NCBI GenBank assembly: GCA_947253945.1
Contig: CAMYAY010000008.1
Span: 1 to 24,442 of the forward strand
Length of the DNA: 24,442 nucleotides
Source of the DNA: an uncultured Candidatus Saccharibacteria bacterium
GTDB lineage: Bacteria; Patescibacteriota; Saccharimonadia; Saccharimonadales; Saccharimonadaceae
Direction of reading: 5' to 3'
In this document: piece by piece, positions 7,858 through 16,010 of the stretch
Layout of the letters: each line of letters opens with the position of its first letter
Position numbering within the stretch: position 1 is the first letter of the stretch
Position numbers and translations under genes: made by a program
The notes under the pieces: model-generated
Told to the model about the DNA's origin: nothing
Databases searched by the model: none
The model's input: only the letters and a program-made list of their open reading frames with translations

Positions 7858-8753
7858 TGGAACCGCTGCCCGACAACAAAATCACGCGCGGATACATCTA
7901 TGTAGAAGTCATTCTAGCCACTGCGGTGGGCATTTTAGGGGCCATGCCATTCTTAATGGCGGGCGGCGATATCGCCAATCTAATAGTTATTGTCGGGTTT
8001 ACCGCTATTACCACAGTCATTGTCAGCTGTTTAGCGGCGCGAATTTGCGCAAACCAAAAGCCTCGCCGTCTTGGATTTGCGCTCAAGATAGCCATTCCTC
8101 TGGTAATCGCTGTGCCACTATGCGGTGCGCTAGCCAACTTCGCTATCCACCAAATAATTGACGCTACTACTTGGTGCAATCTACTATTCCTCGCCACACT
8201 CAGCGCGCTTATCGCCCTCGGTGCAGCCGCCAGCTACGCCTTTACCGACCAGTTGAATCACCACAAGTATTGGCTTAACTGTGGCGGGTTAGCACTCATT
8301 GCCCTTGGTGCACCCTATTTGATACTCAATTTAATCCCGTACAACATCGGCAATTGGTCGCTCTACACGCTTTATCTCGCTGAAGCAGGGCAAAACGGCA
8401 CTTACTGCTACATCTTTTGTGACCTCATCGTGACCTACTTAGCCATCACATTTGCCATACGCGCCATCGCACATCGCGACCAGCGCCCGCCAGCCGAGAG
8501 TTTAGTTGGCGACATCGCACCACGTAGTGCCACCGCCATCACGGCAGGCAGCTTGGCGCTGCTAATGCTCACTAACATCAACACATTTCCACTTGCCAGC
8601 ATTCCAATGGCTGTTGCACTCTACTTAAGTCACAGCCTAGGGCGGTGGAAACACACGCGCTTCGCCGAACTTGCCCAGCACCTCAGCCGACTTTGTCTCG
8701 CGCTCTACCTCGTGCTGCTGGCTCTTTGGGTAAAGCTGGTTATGTTTCCGTAA
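7857..8753 (+). CDS. Polytopic membrane protein, unknown function
   Basis: A 298-residue very hydrophobic protein with about eight predicted membrane helices (for example around 14-34, 39-60, 75-97, 105-127, 141-160, 184-203, 229-248 and 278-297). I see no transporter, transferase or peptidase signature. It starts inside the stop codon of the helicase gene (TAATG), so it is co-translated with it, although a membrane role for the helicase is not implied. It ends just before a weak -10-like box for the next small gene. A lineage-specific membrane protein is the best description. Confidence 0.7.
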   Translation: MEPLPDNKITRGYIYVEVILATAVGILGAMPFLMAGGDIANLIVIVGFTAITTVIVSCLAARICANQKPRRLGFALKIAIPLVIAVPLCGALANFAIHQIIDATTWCNLLFLATLSALIALGAAASYAFTDQLNHHKYWLNCGGLALIALGAPYLILNLIPYNIGNWSLYTLYLAEAGQNGTYCYIFCDLIVTYLAITFAIRAIAHRDQRPPAESLVGDIAPRSATAITAGSLALLMLTNINTFPLASIPMAVALYLSHSLGRWKHTRFAELAQHLSRLCLALYLVLLALWVKLVMFP

Positions 8754-8757
8754 ATAG

Positions 8758-8770
8758 TGTAAAATAGGAG
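8758..8770 (+). promoter_or_regulatory. -10-like box overlapping a Shine-Dalgarno site
   Basis: GTGTAAAAT (hexamer 8760-8765) is followed at once by AGGAG (8766-8770), 4 bases before the ATG at 8775. If transcription starts from this box, the start (about 8772) would lie after the Shine-Dalgarno site. The AGGAG therefore probably serves read-through mRNA from upstream, giving the gene two possible modes of expression. Confidence 0.35.
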
Positions 8771-8774
8771 TATT

Positions 8775-8975
8775 ATGAACGGTTACAACAATTCCAACAA
8801 TAAAATCAAAAAGACAATTTTTACCATCATTCTAGCAGTGGCGTGCTTAGCGCTCATTGCCGCCATTTTGTCGTTCTCATTCAAGGCTGGCAATAAGGCA
8901 AAAGAAGGCGCCGAGCAACAGGTCAAAGACCTATTTGAATCCAGCAAAAACATGGTAAATAAGCAAGCGCCATAG
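8775..8975 (+). CDS. Single-pass small membrane protein
   Basis: A 66-residue protein with a short polar, asparagine-rich N terminus containing KIKK, one membrane helix (about 15-36) and a charged C-terminal tail (KAGNKAKEGAEQQVKDLFESSKNM) that could be a short amphipathic helix. The basic residues before the helix suggest N-in orientation. I do not recognise the family. AGGAG 4 bases upstream supports the start. It sits 3 bases before the next membrane protein gene, in the same direction. Confidence 0.6.
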   Translation: MNGYNNSNNKIKKTIFTIILAVACLALIAAILSFSFKAGNKAKEGAEQQVKDLFESSKNMVNKQAP

Positions 8976-8978
8976 CCT

Positions 8979-10223
8979 ATGTTCCGCAAAACGCTGCGTA
9001 GAATCACCACCACTTTAGCCGTACTGCTCACCGCAGCCGCCATACCATTATTCCTGCCTCTACTATTTGCGCCAAGCAGCGATGACATTACAAATCACGC
9101 GCCCATCATTGCAGTGCCACTAATTACCCTACTTTCCCTTACAATGGCATTTTTCAGCACGCCAATCATCTACATGCCAACCTTTGGTGTCATTGGCTAC
9201 TTTGCAATTAAGAAGTGGAGCGAGCGCCAAGAACACAAGCAGTCAGCCTCACTCAAGGCTCACATGTCCATCGATACCAAATCTGCCTTGAAGCTAGCCA
9301 TCTCGTACTTGTTTACCGGTGCAGTAGCCGAACTAGTGATTGTCATTGTCGTTGCACTCATTGCCACCACCACCAGCAACGCCGACTCTATTGGCGTCAC
9401 CTTGGCAATGCCATCCATTGCTGCACTAGTCAGCATTATCATTATCAACTTTTCAATTGCCAAATATCAGAACAAACGACAGAACAGAGTACCACTGACG
9501 AAGATATTACTCGTTAGCGCAATTATCACCTCGCTAGTTCCAACAACCATAATTTTAACGATATTTGGTGGATTATCAGCCGAATACTACAGCTTAGCTC
9601 AACCGTTCATTACTATGAGTACGCTCGTTGGCGCCGTTATCTTCTTAACCATGACATTCATTTGGTATAGCTACACTAATTTTATTGGCCATATCACTAA
9701 ATCATACAGCATTGCTGAATTATACCGTCGCGCGCGGCAAAACAGCCGCAATATTATACTACTGTCAATAGCGTACTGCGCGGTTTGTGTTTACTCAGCC
9801 ACCAATATATTTGACCACTTCGACTGGAGCCAGCTCAACGCCTACTTACCGTTAATGCATAACTTAATTGTCAGTTGTCCTGGGCTTCTCGTCGTTCTAA
9901 TCAATTTACCAATTCTATGCGCACTACTATACTTCTGGCGACGCAAGCTAAGGCAAGCTAGCACCACTAACGCTGCAATCACCCCATATAATATACTAGC
10001 CAGCACCATGAGCGCACTCAGCTTAATTTTACTCTTCATTCCACTCGTCTCAGCTAGCGCCATCGTACCAATTCTAATTACCCGCGCCGCGAGCAAAGAA
10101 GCATTAAAAGAAGATAGCACTGACACCATCGCCGGCGCCACGCGCTTGCTTAACAAGCTTAGTATGATGCTTTACGCTGTAGAGATAATTATTACCATGG
10201 TGTATTTTAAAACAGTGGCGTAA
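8979..10223 (+). CDS. Multi-spanning membrane protein, unknown function
   Basis: A 414-residue protein with roughly 10-11 predicted membrane helices, starting with a basic MFRKTLRR followed by a long hydrophobic helix. A charged cytoplasmic loop (KKWSERQEHKQ, about 75-90) separates the first two or three helices from the rest. No recognisable catalytic motif or transporter signature is visible. It is 3 bases downstream of the 66-residue membrane protein gene and has no Shine-Dalgarno site, which suggests translational coupling. With its neighbours it forms a run of four membrane proteins without obvious homologues. Confidence 0.65.
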   Translation: MFRKTLRRITTTLAVLLTAAAIPLFLPLLFAPSSDDITNHAPIIAVPLITLLSLTMAFFSTPIIYMPTFGVIGYFAIKKWSERQEHKQSASLKAHMSIDTKSALKLAISYLFTGAVAELVIVIVVALIATTTSNADSIGVTLAMPSIAALVSIIIINFSIAKYQNKRQNRVPLTKILLVSAIITSLVPTTIILTIFGGLSAEYYSLAQPFITMSTLVGAVIFLTMTFIWYSYTNFIGHITKSYSIAELYRRARQNSRNIILLSIAYCAVCVYSATNIFDHFDWSQLNAYLPLMHNLIVSCPGLLVVLINLPILCALLYFWRRKLRQASTTNAAITPYNILASTMSALSLILLFIPLVSASAIVPILITRAASKEALKEDSTDTIAGATRLLNKLSMMLYAVEIIITMVYFKTVA

Positions 10224-10233
10224 TCAGCAACTA

Positions 10234-10263
10234 TTGACACGCGTGGCGGACGATTAGTATAAT
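10234..10263 (+). promoter_or_regulatory. Sigma70 promoter upstream of the 261-residue protein
   Basis: Exact TTGACA (10234-10239) and exact TATAAT (10258-10263) with an 18-base spacer. The predicted start is about 10270, leaving a leader of about 20 bases that contains GAAGGG (10281-10286) as ribosome binding site. Confidence 0.75.
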
Positions 10264-10290
10264 AAACATTAGTTAAATAAGAAGGGTATC

Positions 10291-11076
10291 ATGGAATCCA
10301 ACACCACTAATAAAACATTATTATCAATTTTAGCACTAGCAACAGGCATCGTAGCTGTAGTAATTGCCGTGCTAATGCCATTAATTGCCAGGTTCTCGTT
10401 TGCTATCTATGCACTATATATTATCAGCATCGTATCAGTCGTGTTGGGTCTTGTCGCATGCTTTGTTGAGCACAAGCGCGCATTTTCAATCACTGGCGCC
10501 GCCTTAGGAGCCATTGCTCTACTAGTTGCCATATTAATCAGCGCTAACGTCATAAAAGTCGCTAAGGCACCAAATAATGGCCGCACTACAGCCATCGACA
10601 GTAAGACGCTAGCAGACGCCAGTGGTGCCAACACCAAGCAAATTCTAGCTCAAGAATTGACTGTTGAACTAGGAAAATTCGATGTTATTAATAATGCTAA
10701 GCAGCAGTCTATGACAGAGTTTGGCATTCCAATTAAAGTAAAAAATCGCACCAACAAATCAGCCAACTACATAATAAAGGTTGAAGCAGTAACTGCCAAG
10801 GGCGACCACATTGCCTATAGCAGCTTTTTCATTGAAAACTTCGCACCTCAAGAAGAGAGGACTGGCTACGTATTTCGCTCAATTAACCCTGCCAGAATTA
10901 AAGCTTTCCAGACTGCAACTTTCCGAGTTGTACAAGTCAAGAAAACCCCTATTGCCAGCCACCTAGCGCCTAGCAGCAAGGGCACAGCTGTACAAAAGCC
11001 AGCCACCAATCAGCCAAACAACCAGCACGACACATCAACCAAACGCGCCAAAAAGCCGCGAGTACGTCGTCACTAG
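10291..11076 (+). CDS. Membrane-anchored protein with C-terminal beta domain
   Basis: A 261-residue protein. Three membrane helices occupy about 10-87, resembling the short tri-helical DUF4190-like anchors seen in front of secreted domains. Residues about 115-215 form a soluble domain rich in predicted beta strands (FGIPIKVKNRTNKSANYIIKVEAV...FFIENFAPQEERTGYVF), reminiscent of DUF4352/FxLYD-type immunoglobulin-like folds, which usually face the outside. The tail (about 220-261) is disordered, proline/asparagine-rich and ends in a strongly basic KKPRVRRH. Function unknown; a role at the cell surface is an inference. It has its own strong promoter and Shine-Dalgarno site, so it is not simply the end of the upstream run. 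Confidence 0.65.
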   Translation: MESNTTNKTLLSILALATGIVAVVIAVLMPLIARFSFAIYALYIISIVSVVLGLVACFVEHKRAFSITGAALGAIALLVAILISANVIKVAKAPNNGRTTAIDSKTLADASGANTKQILAQELTVELGKFDVINNAKQQSMTEFGIPIKVKNRTNKSANYIIKVEAVTAKGDHIAYSSFFIENFAPQEERTGYVFRSINPARIKAFQTATFRVVQVKKTPIASHLAPSSKGTAVQKPATNQPNNQHDTSTKRAKKPRVRRH

Positions 11077-11136
11077 ATTGTAGCTATAATGAGATATCTT
11101 ATGCCGACATTTATACCGGCTAAGTAACCAGCTCCG

Positions 11137-11145
11137 TGGTATAAT
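11137..11145 (+). promoter_or_regulatory. Extended -10 promoter, leaderless dnaX
   Basis: TGG followed by exact TATAAT (11140-11145), 6 bases before the ATG at 11152. The predicted start site coincides with the A of the start codon. No Shine-Dalgarno sequence precedes dnaX. A second TATAAT at 11085-11090 lies further upstream and could give a longer transcript. Confidence 0.65.
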
Positions 11146-11151
11146 ATAAAC

Positions 11152-12714
11152 ATGACAAGTGAGGGAGAGCAGAATACACATCTGGCGCTATACCGTAAGT
11201 ACCGCCCGACCAAATTGGCCGGCGTAATTGGTCAGCCACAAGTGACCGACATCTTAGCCGCTATGGCCAAGACGGGGCAGTTTGCCCACAGCTACCTCTT
11301 TACGGGGCAACGCGGCACTGGCAAAACGACCGTAGCGCGCATTCTCGCTCACCTGATTAACCAGCTCGATTACGAAGACGGCGCCGTAAGCCAGCACGTC
11401 GATATTATTGAGATTGACGCGGCGAGCAACAACAGCGTGGACGACATCCGCAACTTGCGTGACAGCATTAACCTCGCACCAATGCAGTGCCCGTACAAAG
11501 TCTACATCATCGACGAGTTTCACATGCTCAGCAAGGCAGCGTTTAACGCACTGCTCAAGACCATTGAGGAGCCGCCGCGCCACGCCATCTTCATTCTCGC
11601 CACCACCGAGCTGCAGAAGGTGCCCGCCACCATCCTTTCGCGCGTCCAACGCTACCAATTCCGCACCGTGGCGCCCGACGTACTGGCAAAGCACCTCCAC
11701 AAAATCTGCGACAGCGAACACATCACGATTGATGACGCCGCTTTGCAACTAATTGCCGAACAGGGCGGGGGCAGCGTGCGCGACAGCATCACCATCCTTG
11801 ACCAAATGGCTAGCAGCGGCCAAGCCATCACCTGCGGCCAAGTCGAACACACACTCGGACTCATCACCAGCCAACAGCTCACCGACCTCTGGACGGCTAT
11901 TGGCCAGCAAGACAGCCCGCGCATCATCCAGCTAGTGCAAACCTTTACCGCCAGTGGCATCGGCGCTACCAGCATTGCGCGCCAGCTTATCAAATTCCTC
12001 ACGCGCCAAGCCGGCGCCAGCCCAGCGCTTTACGCCTTAATCGACCAATTATTAGAGGTAGATAAGTCCGCGATGCCAGAAGCCAAGCTAATTGCCGTGC
12101 TCGTCTGCGCTAGCTTAAAAGCCAATGCCACCGCTGAAATTCACGTTGGCGCCATGCCGCAGCTAAACGTCGTCATCGACCAGCCCATCACACCAAAGCC
12201 AGCCGTGCAAGCTCCTGCCAAGCCAGCACCAGCTCCTGCCAAACCGGCCGCCGCTAAGCCAGCCCAGCCTACTAAATCAAAGTCAGCTGCCACAAACGGT
12301 GCTAGCAGTACTAGTAACACCACAGCCGCTGAGCCAGCCAGCGCTACATCAGAGGTAACGGCCACAGCCGCCACGCCAGCGCCAGATAACTTTGACGGCA
12401 ACCTGTCGCTTGAGCTCATTGAAGATAAATTAAAGGAAGCCGATGAAGTCAGCGCCGCCTCACTGATTCGTAATTGCGAATATCGCTACAACAAGAGCGC
12501 CAACCTCGTCACCTTCTTCTTCGGCAAAGCCTTTCACCGCAAGAAAGCTGACACTGATAAATTCCGCTCAGCCGTCGAGCGCGCTATCACCGCCGAATAT
12601 CGCTTCACGCCGAGCATCGAAATCAGTAAAGACAAGGTGCCGGCCGATTCCGACGCCAGTAAAGTTATGGAAATAATGGGTGGGGGAGAGGTAGTTACTA
12701 ATGACGAATTCTAA
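11152..12714 (+). CDS. dnaX: DNA polymerase III subunit gamma/tau (clamp loader)
   Basis: A 520-residue AAA+ ATPase that loads the sliding clamp. It starts with the typical LALYRKYRPTKLAGVIGQ. Walker A is GQRGTGKT (52-59), Walker B YIIDEFHML with D121 and E122, sensor 1 ATTELQK, and the arginine finger is in LSR (R164). The Cys4 zinc module that normally sits between Walker A and the IEIDAASN segment is absent: only about 22 residues (63-84, no cysteine) bridge LA..LIN and DIIEIDAASN. A proline/alanine/lysine-rich linker (about 346-410) leads to a C-terminal domain (415-510) of the kind found in tau-like proteins. I saw no obvious slippery site for a programmed frameshift. It overlaps dnaB by 14 bases. 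Confidence 0.95.
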   Translation: MTSEGEQNTHLALYRKYRPTKLAGVIGQPQVTDILAAMAKTGQFAHSYLFTGQRGTGKTTVARILAHLINQLDYEDGAVSQHVDIIEIDAASNNSVDDIRNLRDSINLAPMQCPYKVYIIDEFHMLSKAAFNALLKTIEEPPRHAIFILATTELQKVPATILSRVQRYQFRTVAPDVLAKHLHKICDSEHITIDDAALQLIAEQGGGSVRDSITILDQMASSGQAITCGQVEHTLGLITSQQLTDLWTAIGQQDSPRIIQLVQTFTASGIGATSIARQLIKFLTRQAGASPALYALIDQLLEVDKSAMPEAKLIAVLVCASLKANATAEIHVGAMPQLNVVIDQPITPKPAVQAPAKPAPAPAKPAAAKPAQPTKSKSAATNGASSTSNTTAAEPASATSEVTATAATPAPDNFDGNLSLELIEDKLKEADEVSAASLIRNCEYRYNKSANLVTFFFGKAFHRKKADTDKFRSAVERAITAEYRFTPSIEISKDKVPADSDASKVMEIMGGGEVVTNDEF

Positions 12715-14086
12715 AGCTACGCGCAGCGCAGCCGCCCCAAACTACAACGAGGAGCGCGCCAGCGGCAAAGTTCCGCCGCAAAATGTTGACGCCGAGATGT
12801 CATTACTCGGCTCTATCTTGACTGACCAAGAGGTGCTGGTTGACGTAGGTGACAAAGTCAACGCCGACGACTTTTACGACACACGCCACGCCACGATTTA
12901 CCGCGCCATTTTGCGTCTTTATGAGCGCCACGCGCCCATCGACATGCTAACTCTCGGCAACGAGCTGAAGAATAACGGCGAAATCGAGGGCATTGGCGGC
13001 ATTCAATACCTCGGTGAGCTCGCCAATCTCGTGCCAAACTCAGCGCACGCCGTAGAATACGCCAACATTATCGCTACCGCCGCTGTCCGGCGCCGCTTGA
13101 TTAGTGCCGGCGCACAAATCACCAAACTCGGCTTTGACCAAGGTGAAGACGTACAAAAGGTATTAGCGCAAGCCGAAGCCAATCTCTTTTCAGTGAGCGA
13201 AATCTCACAAAAGACCGACCTAGTCAAAATCGACTCCATCCTATCTAGCTCGTTTGACCGCATGGAAGAATTGCACCGCAACAAAGGCACTTTGCGCGGC
13301 CTGCCAACGGGCTTTAAGGACCTTGACACTCTCACCGCCGGTCTCCAGAAGTCCGACCTCATTATTCTTGCTGCCCGCCCAGCCATGGGTAAGTCAACCT
13401 TCGCACAGAACCTCGCCTACAACTCCGCCCGCAAGAGTGGTCAAGCGGTACTCATTTTCAACCTTGAGATGAGTAACGACCAAACCGTCGACCGCATGGT
13501 GGCCGAGGCTTCAGGCGTGAACAGCTGGAACATTCGCACCGGCAATTTGACCGAAGAAGACTTCGCCAAAATCTCCGACGCCATGGGTGAGATGGCCGAA
13601 GTGCCAATTTACTTCAGCGATAAGCCCGGCATGTCCATTCTTGAAATGCGCACCATGGCGCAGCGCCAAGCCCACAAGACGCCGCTGGGGCTCATTATCG
13701 TTGACTACTTGCAGCTGATGAGTGGTAGTAAAAACTATGGCGACAACCGTGTACAAGAGGTGAGTGAAATCTCGCGCGGCCTTAAACTCATCGCCCGCGA
13801 ACTTAATGTACCAGTGGTGGCACTTTCGCAGCTCAGCCGTACTGTGGAGCAGCGCCCTGACAAGCGCCCAATGCTCTCCGACCTCCGTGAATCCGGCTCC
13901 ATCGAACAGGACGCTGATATCGTGATGTTCCTCTACCGCGAAGACTACTACAATCCCGACACTGAGCGCCAGCACATCACCGACCTCATTATCGCCAAGC
14001 ATCGTAACGGTCCGACCGGCAACGTCGAACTTTACTTCCATCCAGACCAGCTGAAGTTCATGTCACTTGAAAAGAAACGCCAATAA
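12701..14086 (+). CDS. dnaB: Replicative DNA helicase DnaB
   Basis: A 461-residue RecA-fold hexameric helicase that unwinds DNA at the replication fork. The N-terminal domain (about 24-130) begins PPQNVDAEMSLLGSIL, the standard DnaB primase-interacting domain. The helicase core shows LPTGFKDLD, Walker A ARPAMGKST (225-233), NLEMS with the catalytic E256, Walker B IIVDYLQLM (D335), the SQLSR sensor segment (376-380) and an arginine finger in AKHRNGPTG. No intein or insertion. The start is supported by GGGGGAGAG about 10 bases upstream; it overlaps the end of dnaX (ATG 12701, dnaX stop 12714), coupling synthesis of clamp loader and helicase. Confidence 0.97.
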   Translation: MTNSKATRSAAAPNYNEERASGKVPPQNVDAEMSLLGSILTDQEVLVDVGDKVNADDFYDTRHATIYRAILRLYERHAPIDMLTLGNELKNNGEIEGIGGIQYLGELANLVPNSAHAVEYANIIATAAVRRRLISAGAQITKLGFDQGEDVQKVLAQAEANLFSVSEISQKTDLVKIDSILSSSFDRMEELHRNKGTLRGLPTGFKDLDTLTAGLQKSDLIILAARPAMGKSTFAQNLAYNSARKSGQAVLIFNLEMSNDQTVDRMVAEASGVNSWNIRTGNLTEEDFAKISDAMGEMAEVPIYFSDKPGMSILEMRTMAQRQAHKTPLGLIIVDYLQLMSGSKNYGDNRVQEVSEISRGLKLIARELNVPVVALSQLSRTVEQRPDKRPMLSDLRESGSIEQDADIVMFLYREDYYNPDTERQHITDLIIAKHRNGPTGNVELYFHPDQLKFMSLEKKRQ

Positions 14087-14096
14087 TTACCAATAA

Positions 14097-14116
14097 AGCC
14101 CCTCGCTGAAGGGGCT
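14097..14116 (+). terminator. Terminator between convergent dnaB and GT-C gene
   Basis: AGCCCC (14097-14102) pairs with GGGGCT (14111-14116), extendable by T14103-A14110. It is followed by TAATTTATT on the plus strand and by TTATTGG on the minus strand, so it may stop transcription in both directions. It lies 10 bases after the dnaB stop and 18 bases before the end of the convergent gene. Confidence 0.7.
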
Positions 14117-14134
14117 AATTTATTGCTAAAGAGT

Positions 14135-15658
14135 TTATTGCTCCGCCGGCTGGACTAGCTGCGCGTCACCGTAGTAAATGCGCGCGAGCACTGGGTGATT
14201 TTTACGCCAGCCCGCTAGCACCGACCGCTCTTTTAGTTGCTTTTCATCTGGGCGGAAGTTCGCCGACCCAAGCACCGCCATCTTGCTGTTCTCTTTAAAG
14301 TCCGACATTCTCAGCTGGTCAGCCGCACTCGCCCCAATTACCGTCACGTGGTGGTGTGACTGCACAGCATAATAGAGGTCAATTTTGTCATCGGGCACCA
14401 CTAGGACTTCGATACTTCTATCTTTAGATAGCTGATATGCCGTTTGATACTCCTCGTTGTAGCTATAAACCACTGGCGCATGATAATTAAGCGCCGCAAA
14501 ATAGCGCTCCGAATTAAACCAGCCAAGCGAAATAATCAGCGCCGAGAGCGGAATCAGGGCAAACGTTCGCGCGTACGGATTGCGTGGGAAGAGGGTATAC
14601 CAGCGGTCGATGATATCGCCAAGCCCCAGTACCACCAGCAAAGTCAGCGGAATAAAGAGCAATGCCACCATGGCTGGCTGCAAAAAGGCGGCGAATAATA
14701 ACAAAATCAAGCGCGAACGCACCGACGCAAAGTGGCTCGCCAGCACCCAAATCCCCCAAATGGCCAGCGCCGTGTCTACCAGAGTCAACAGTCCCACTGG
14801 CAATAAATATGGCGCGCCCTTTAAGTGGATAAATCCCAGTACTGCCATCACGGCGCCACCGAGGTCGGCCAAATTGTGACTCGGCAACAATAACATCTGC
14901 GACACTAAGTTAGCCTTACTGCCATGTAAAATATCCATCACAAGCGACGCAAACCACGGCAACCACAGCACCACGCCCGCCACCAAATAAGCAAGGTAGG
15001 CACCCTTGTGCTCCTTAAACAGCAACCGCCCCCGCGGATGCACCAGTGTTGCCAACAAAAGAACCACGACTGCCAAAAAGCCGCCCGGCAAGTATGGCAA
15101 AAGCGCCAACACCGCCACCAAGCACCACCGCGCCAAGCGCAACCGCCACTTCGACAGTGTATGGTTTAGCACCAGATAACCGTTGTACAGCGCAATGCTG
15201 AGCAAGCAGGCTGTCATTACCACTGGAGTTGCTTCACGCCCTAAACACAAAAAGCCGGCGCTCGACGCCATCAAAAAGCCCGCAATCACTGCCAGCGACG
15301 GCTTGCGCATCCGCCAAATTAACGCCATCATGACACCAATGGTCACCAGCGCTAAAATTGCTGCCGGCAAGCGCCAAGCAAACACGCTGCGCCCCAGCAA
15401 CTGCGTACTGGCAACCTCGGCCGCCGTCCACGGCCAATTTGCCACATAATTCAGCCGCGACGAATCACGGTAGAGCATCGCCGGCTTGATACTGCTCACG
15501 TGTGCCACGTTGGCTTCTTCGGCCGCCGACAAACCGTTTGGCATCGTGTCTAAATTGCTAAAAATCATAGTTAGCGCAAACAATGCTAAACAAATAATTG
15601 ACCACCAGTACCGGTACCGATAGAGCCAACTATGCTTCAGCATAAATTTACGCATCAT
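14135..15658 (-). CDS. GT-C type membrane glycosyltransferase (PMT_2/ArnT-like)
   Basis: An integral membrane protein of 507 residues (510 if started at 15667). A first helix is followed by an external loop with NGLSAAEEANVAHV, which matches the acidic DEA motif of the ArnT/PMT_2 GT-C fold, then about ten further helices and a soluble C-terminal domain of some 120 residues that would face outside. Such enzymes transfer sugars from polyprenyl-phosphate carriers to surface polymers or proteins. The chosen start (15658) is the fourth codon of the longest frame: the ATG at 15667 falls inside the TATAAT box (15671-15666 on the minus strand), so it should not be transcribed from that promoter, while 15658 lies 7 bases after it, as in other leaderless genes here. 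The acceptor is unknown. Confidence 0.8.
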   Translation of the reverse strand: MMRKFMLKHSWLYRYRYWWSIICLALFALTMIFSNLDTMPNGLSAAEEANVAHVSSIKPAMLYRDSSRLNYVANWPWTAAEVASTQLLGRSVFAWRLPAAILALVTIGVMMALIWRMRKPSLAVIAGFLMASSAGFLCLGREATPVVMTACLLSIALYNGYLVLNHTLSKWRLRLARWCLVAVLALLPYLPGGFLAVVVLLLATLVHPRGRLLFKEHKGAYLAYLVAGVVLWLPWFASLVMDILHGSKANLVSQMLLLPSHNLADLGGAVMAVLGFIHLKGAPYLLPVGLLTLVDTALAIWGIWVLASHFASVRSRLILLLFAAFLQPAMVALLFIPLTLLVVLGLGDIIDRWYTLFPRNPYARTFALIPLSALIISLGWFNSERYFAALNYHAPVVYSYNEEYQTAYQLSKDRSIEVLVVPDDKIDLYYAVQSHHHVTVIGASAADQLRMSDFKENSKMAVLGSANFRPDEKQLKERSVLAGWRKNHPVLARIYYGDAQLVQPAEQ

Positions 15659-15665
15659 CAATATC

Positions 15666-15685
15666 ATTATAACATATGTTATAAT
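15666..15685. promoter_or_regulatory. Palindromic bidirectional promoter, two extended -10 boxes
   Basis: ATTATAACAT (15666-15675) is followed by its exact reverse complement ATGTTATAAT (15676-15685), a perfect 20-bp palindrome. Each strand reads TGTTATAAT, an extended -10 box: plus strand hexamer 15680-15685 towards ybaB, minus strand hexamer 15671-15666 towards the glycosyltransferase. The two boxes are only 8 bases apart, so polymerase can bind in only one direction at a time. ybaB then has a leader of about 19 bases with AGGAGG (15701-15706); the glycosyltransferase would be leaderless. Confidence 0.7.
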
Positions 15686-15710
15686 TGAGATGATAACTTA
15701 AGGAGGATTT

Positions 15711-16010
15711 ATGGCCGGATTTAAAGACCAAATGGAAATGCTAAAGAAGATGCGCCAAGCGCAAAAGGAGCTTAAGAAGGAGATTGTTGAAGTTGAGGCA
15801 GGCGACGGCGCCATCACCATTCAGTTCAACGGCGAGCTCAAGGTGGTAGACGTTAAAGTCAACCCTGACCTCATCGACCTCAATAAAAAGGGCGAGCTCG
15901 AAGCTTGGATTAAGGCCGCAATTCAAGATGGCCTCAAGGCAGCGCAAGACGTCGCTGCGGAAAAAGTTAAGCCACTGATGGGTGGCATGATGGGTGGCCT
16001 CGGGCTCTAA
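15711..16010 (+). CDS. ybaB: YbaB/EbfC family nucleoid-associated protein
   Basis: A 99-residue DNA-binding protein that dimerises through a small alpha/beta fold and coats or bridges DNA. It begins MAGFKDQMEMLKKMRQAQKELKKE, the charged N-terminal helix of the family, followed by strands containing AITIQFNGELKVVDVKVNP and the helix LEAWIKAAIQDGLKAAQ. It ends in a flexible methionine/glycine-rich tail (MGGMMGGLGL), as in most family members. AGGAGG sits 4 bases before the start. It overlaps recR by one base (TAATG); the ybaB-recR pairing is conserved across many bacteria, often with dnaX in front. Here dnaX is nearby, but separated by dnaB and a gene on the other strand. Confidence 0.93.
   Translation: MAGFKDQMEMLKKMRQAQKELKKEIVEVEAGDGAITIQFNGELKVVDVKVNPDLIDLNKKGELEAWIKAAIQDGLKAAQDVAAEKVKPLMGGMMGGLGL

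Noticed and set aside
12181..12390. Repetitive proline/alanine/lysine codons in dnaX as a tandem DNA repeat or frameshift site
   Set aside because: It is the normal low-complexity linker of gamma/tau; no A6-type slippery sequence with a following stem was seen.
15659..15667. ATG at 15667 as start of the GT-C glycosyltransferase
   Set aside because: It overlaps the minus-strand TATAAT box, so it should not be in the transcript; the ATG at 15658 fits the 6-7 base rule seen elsewhere.
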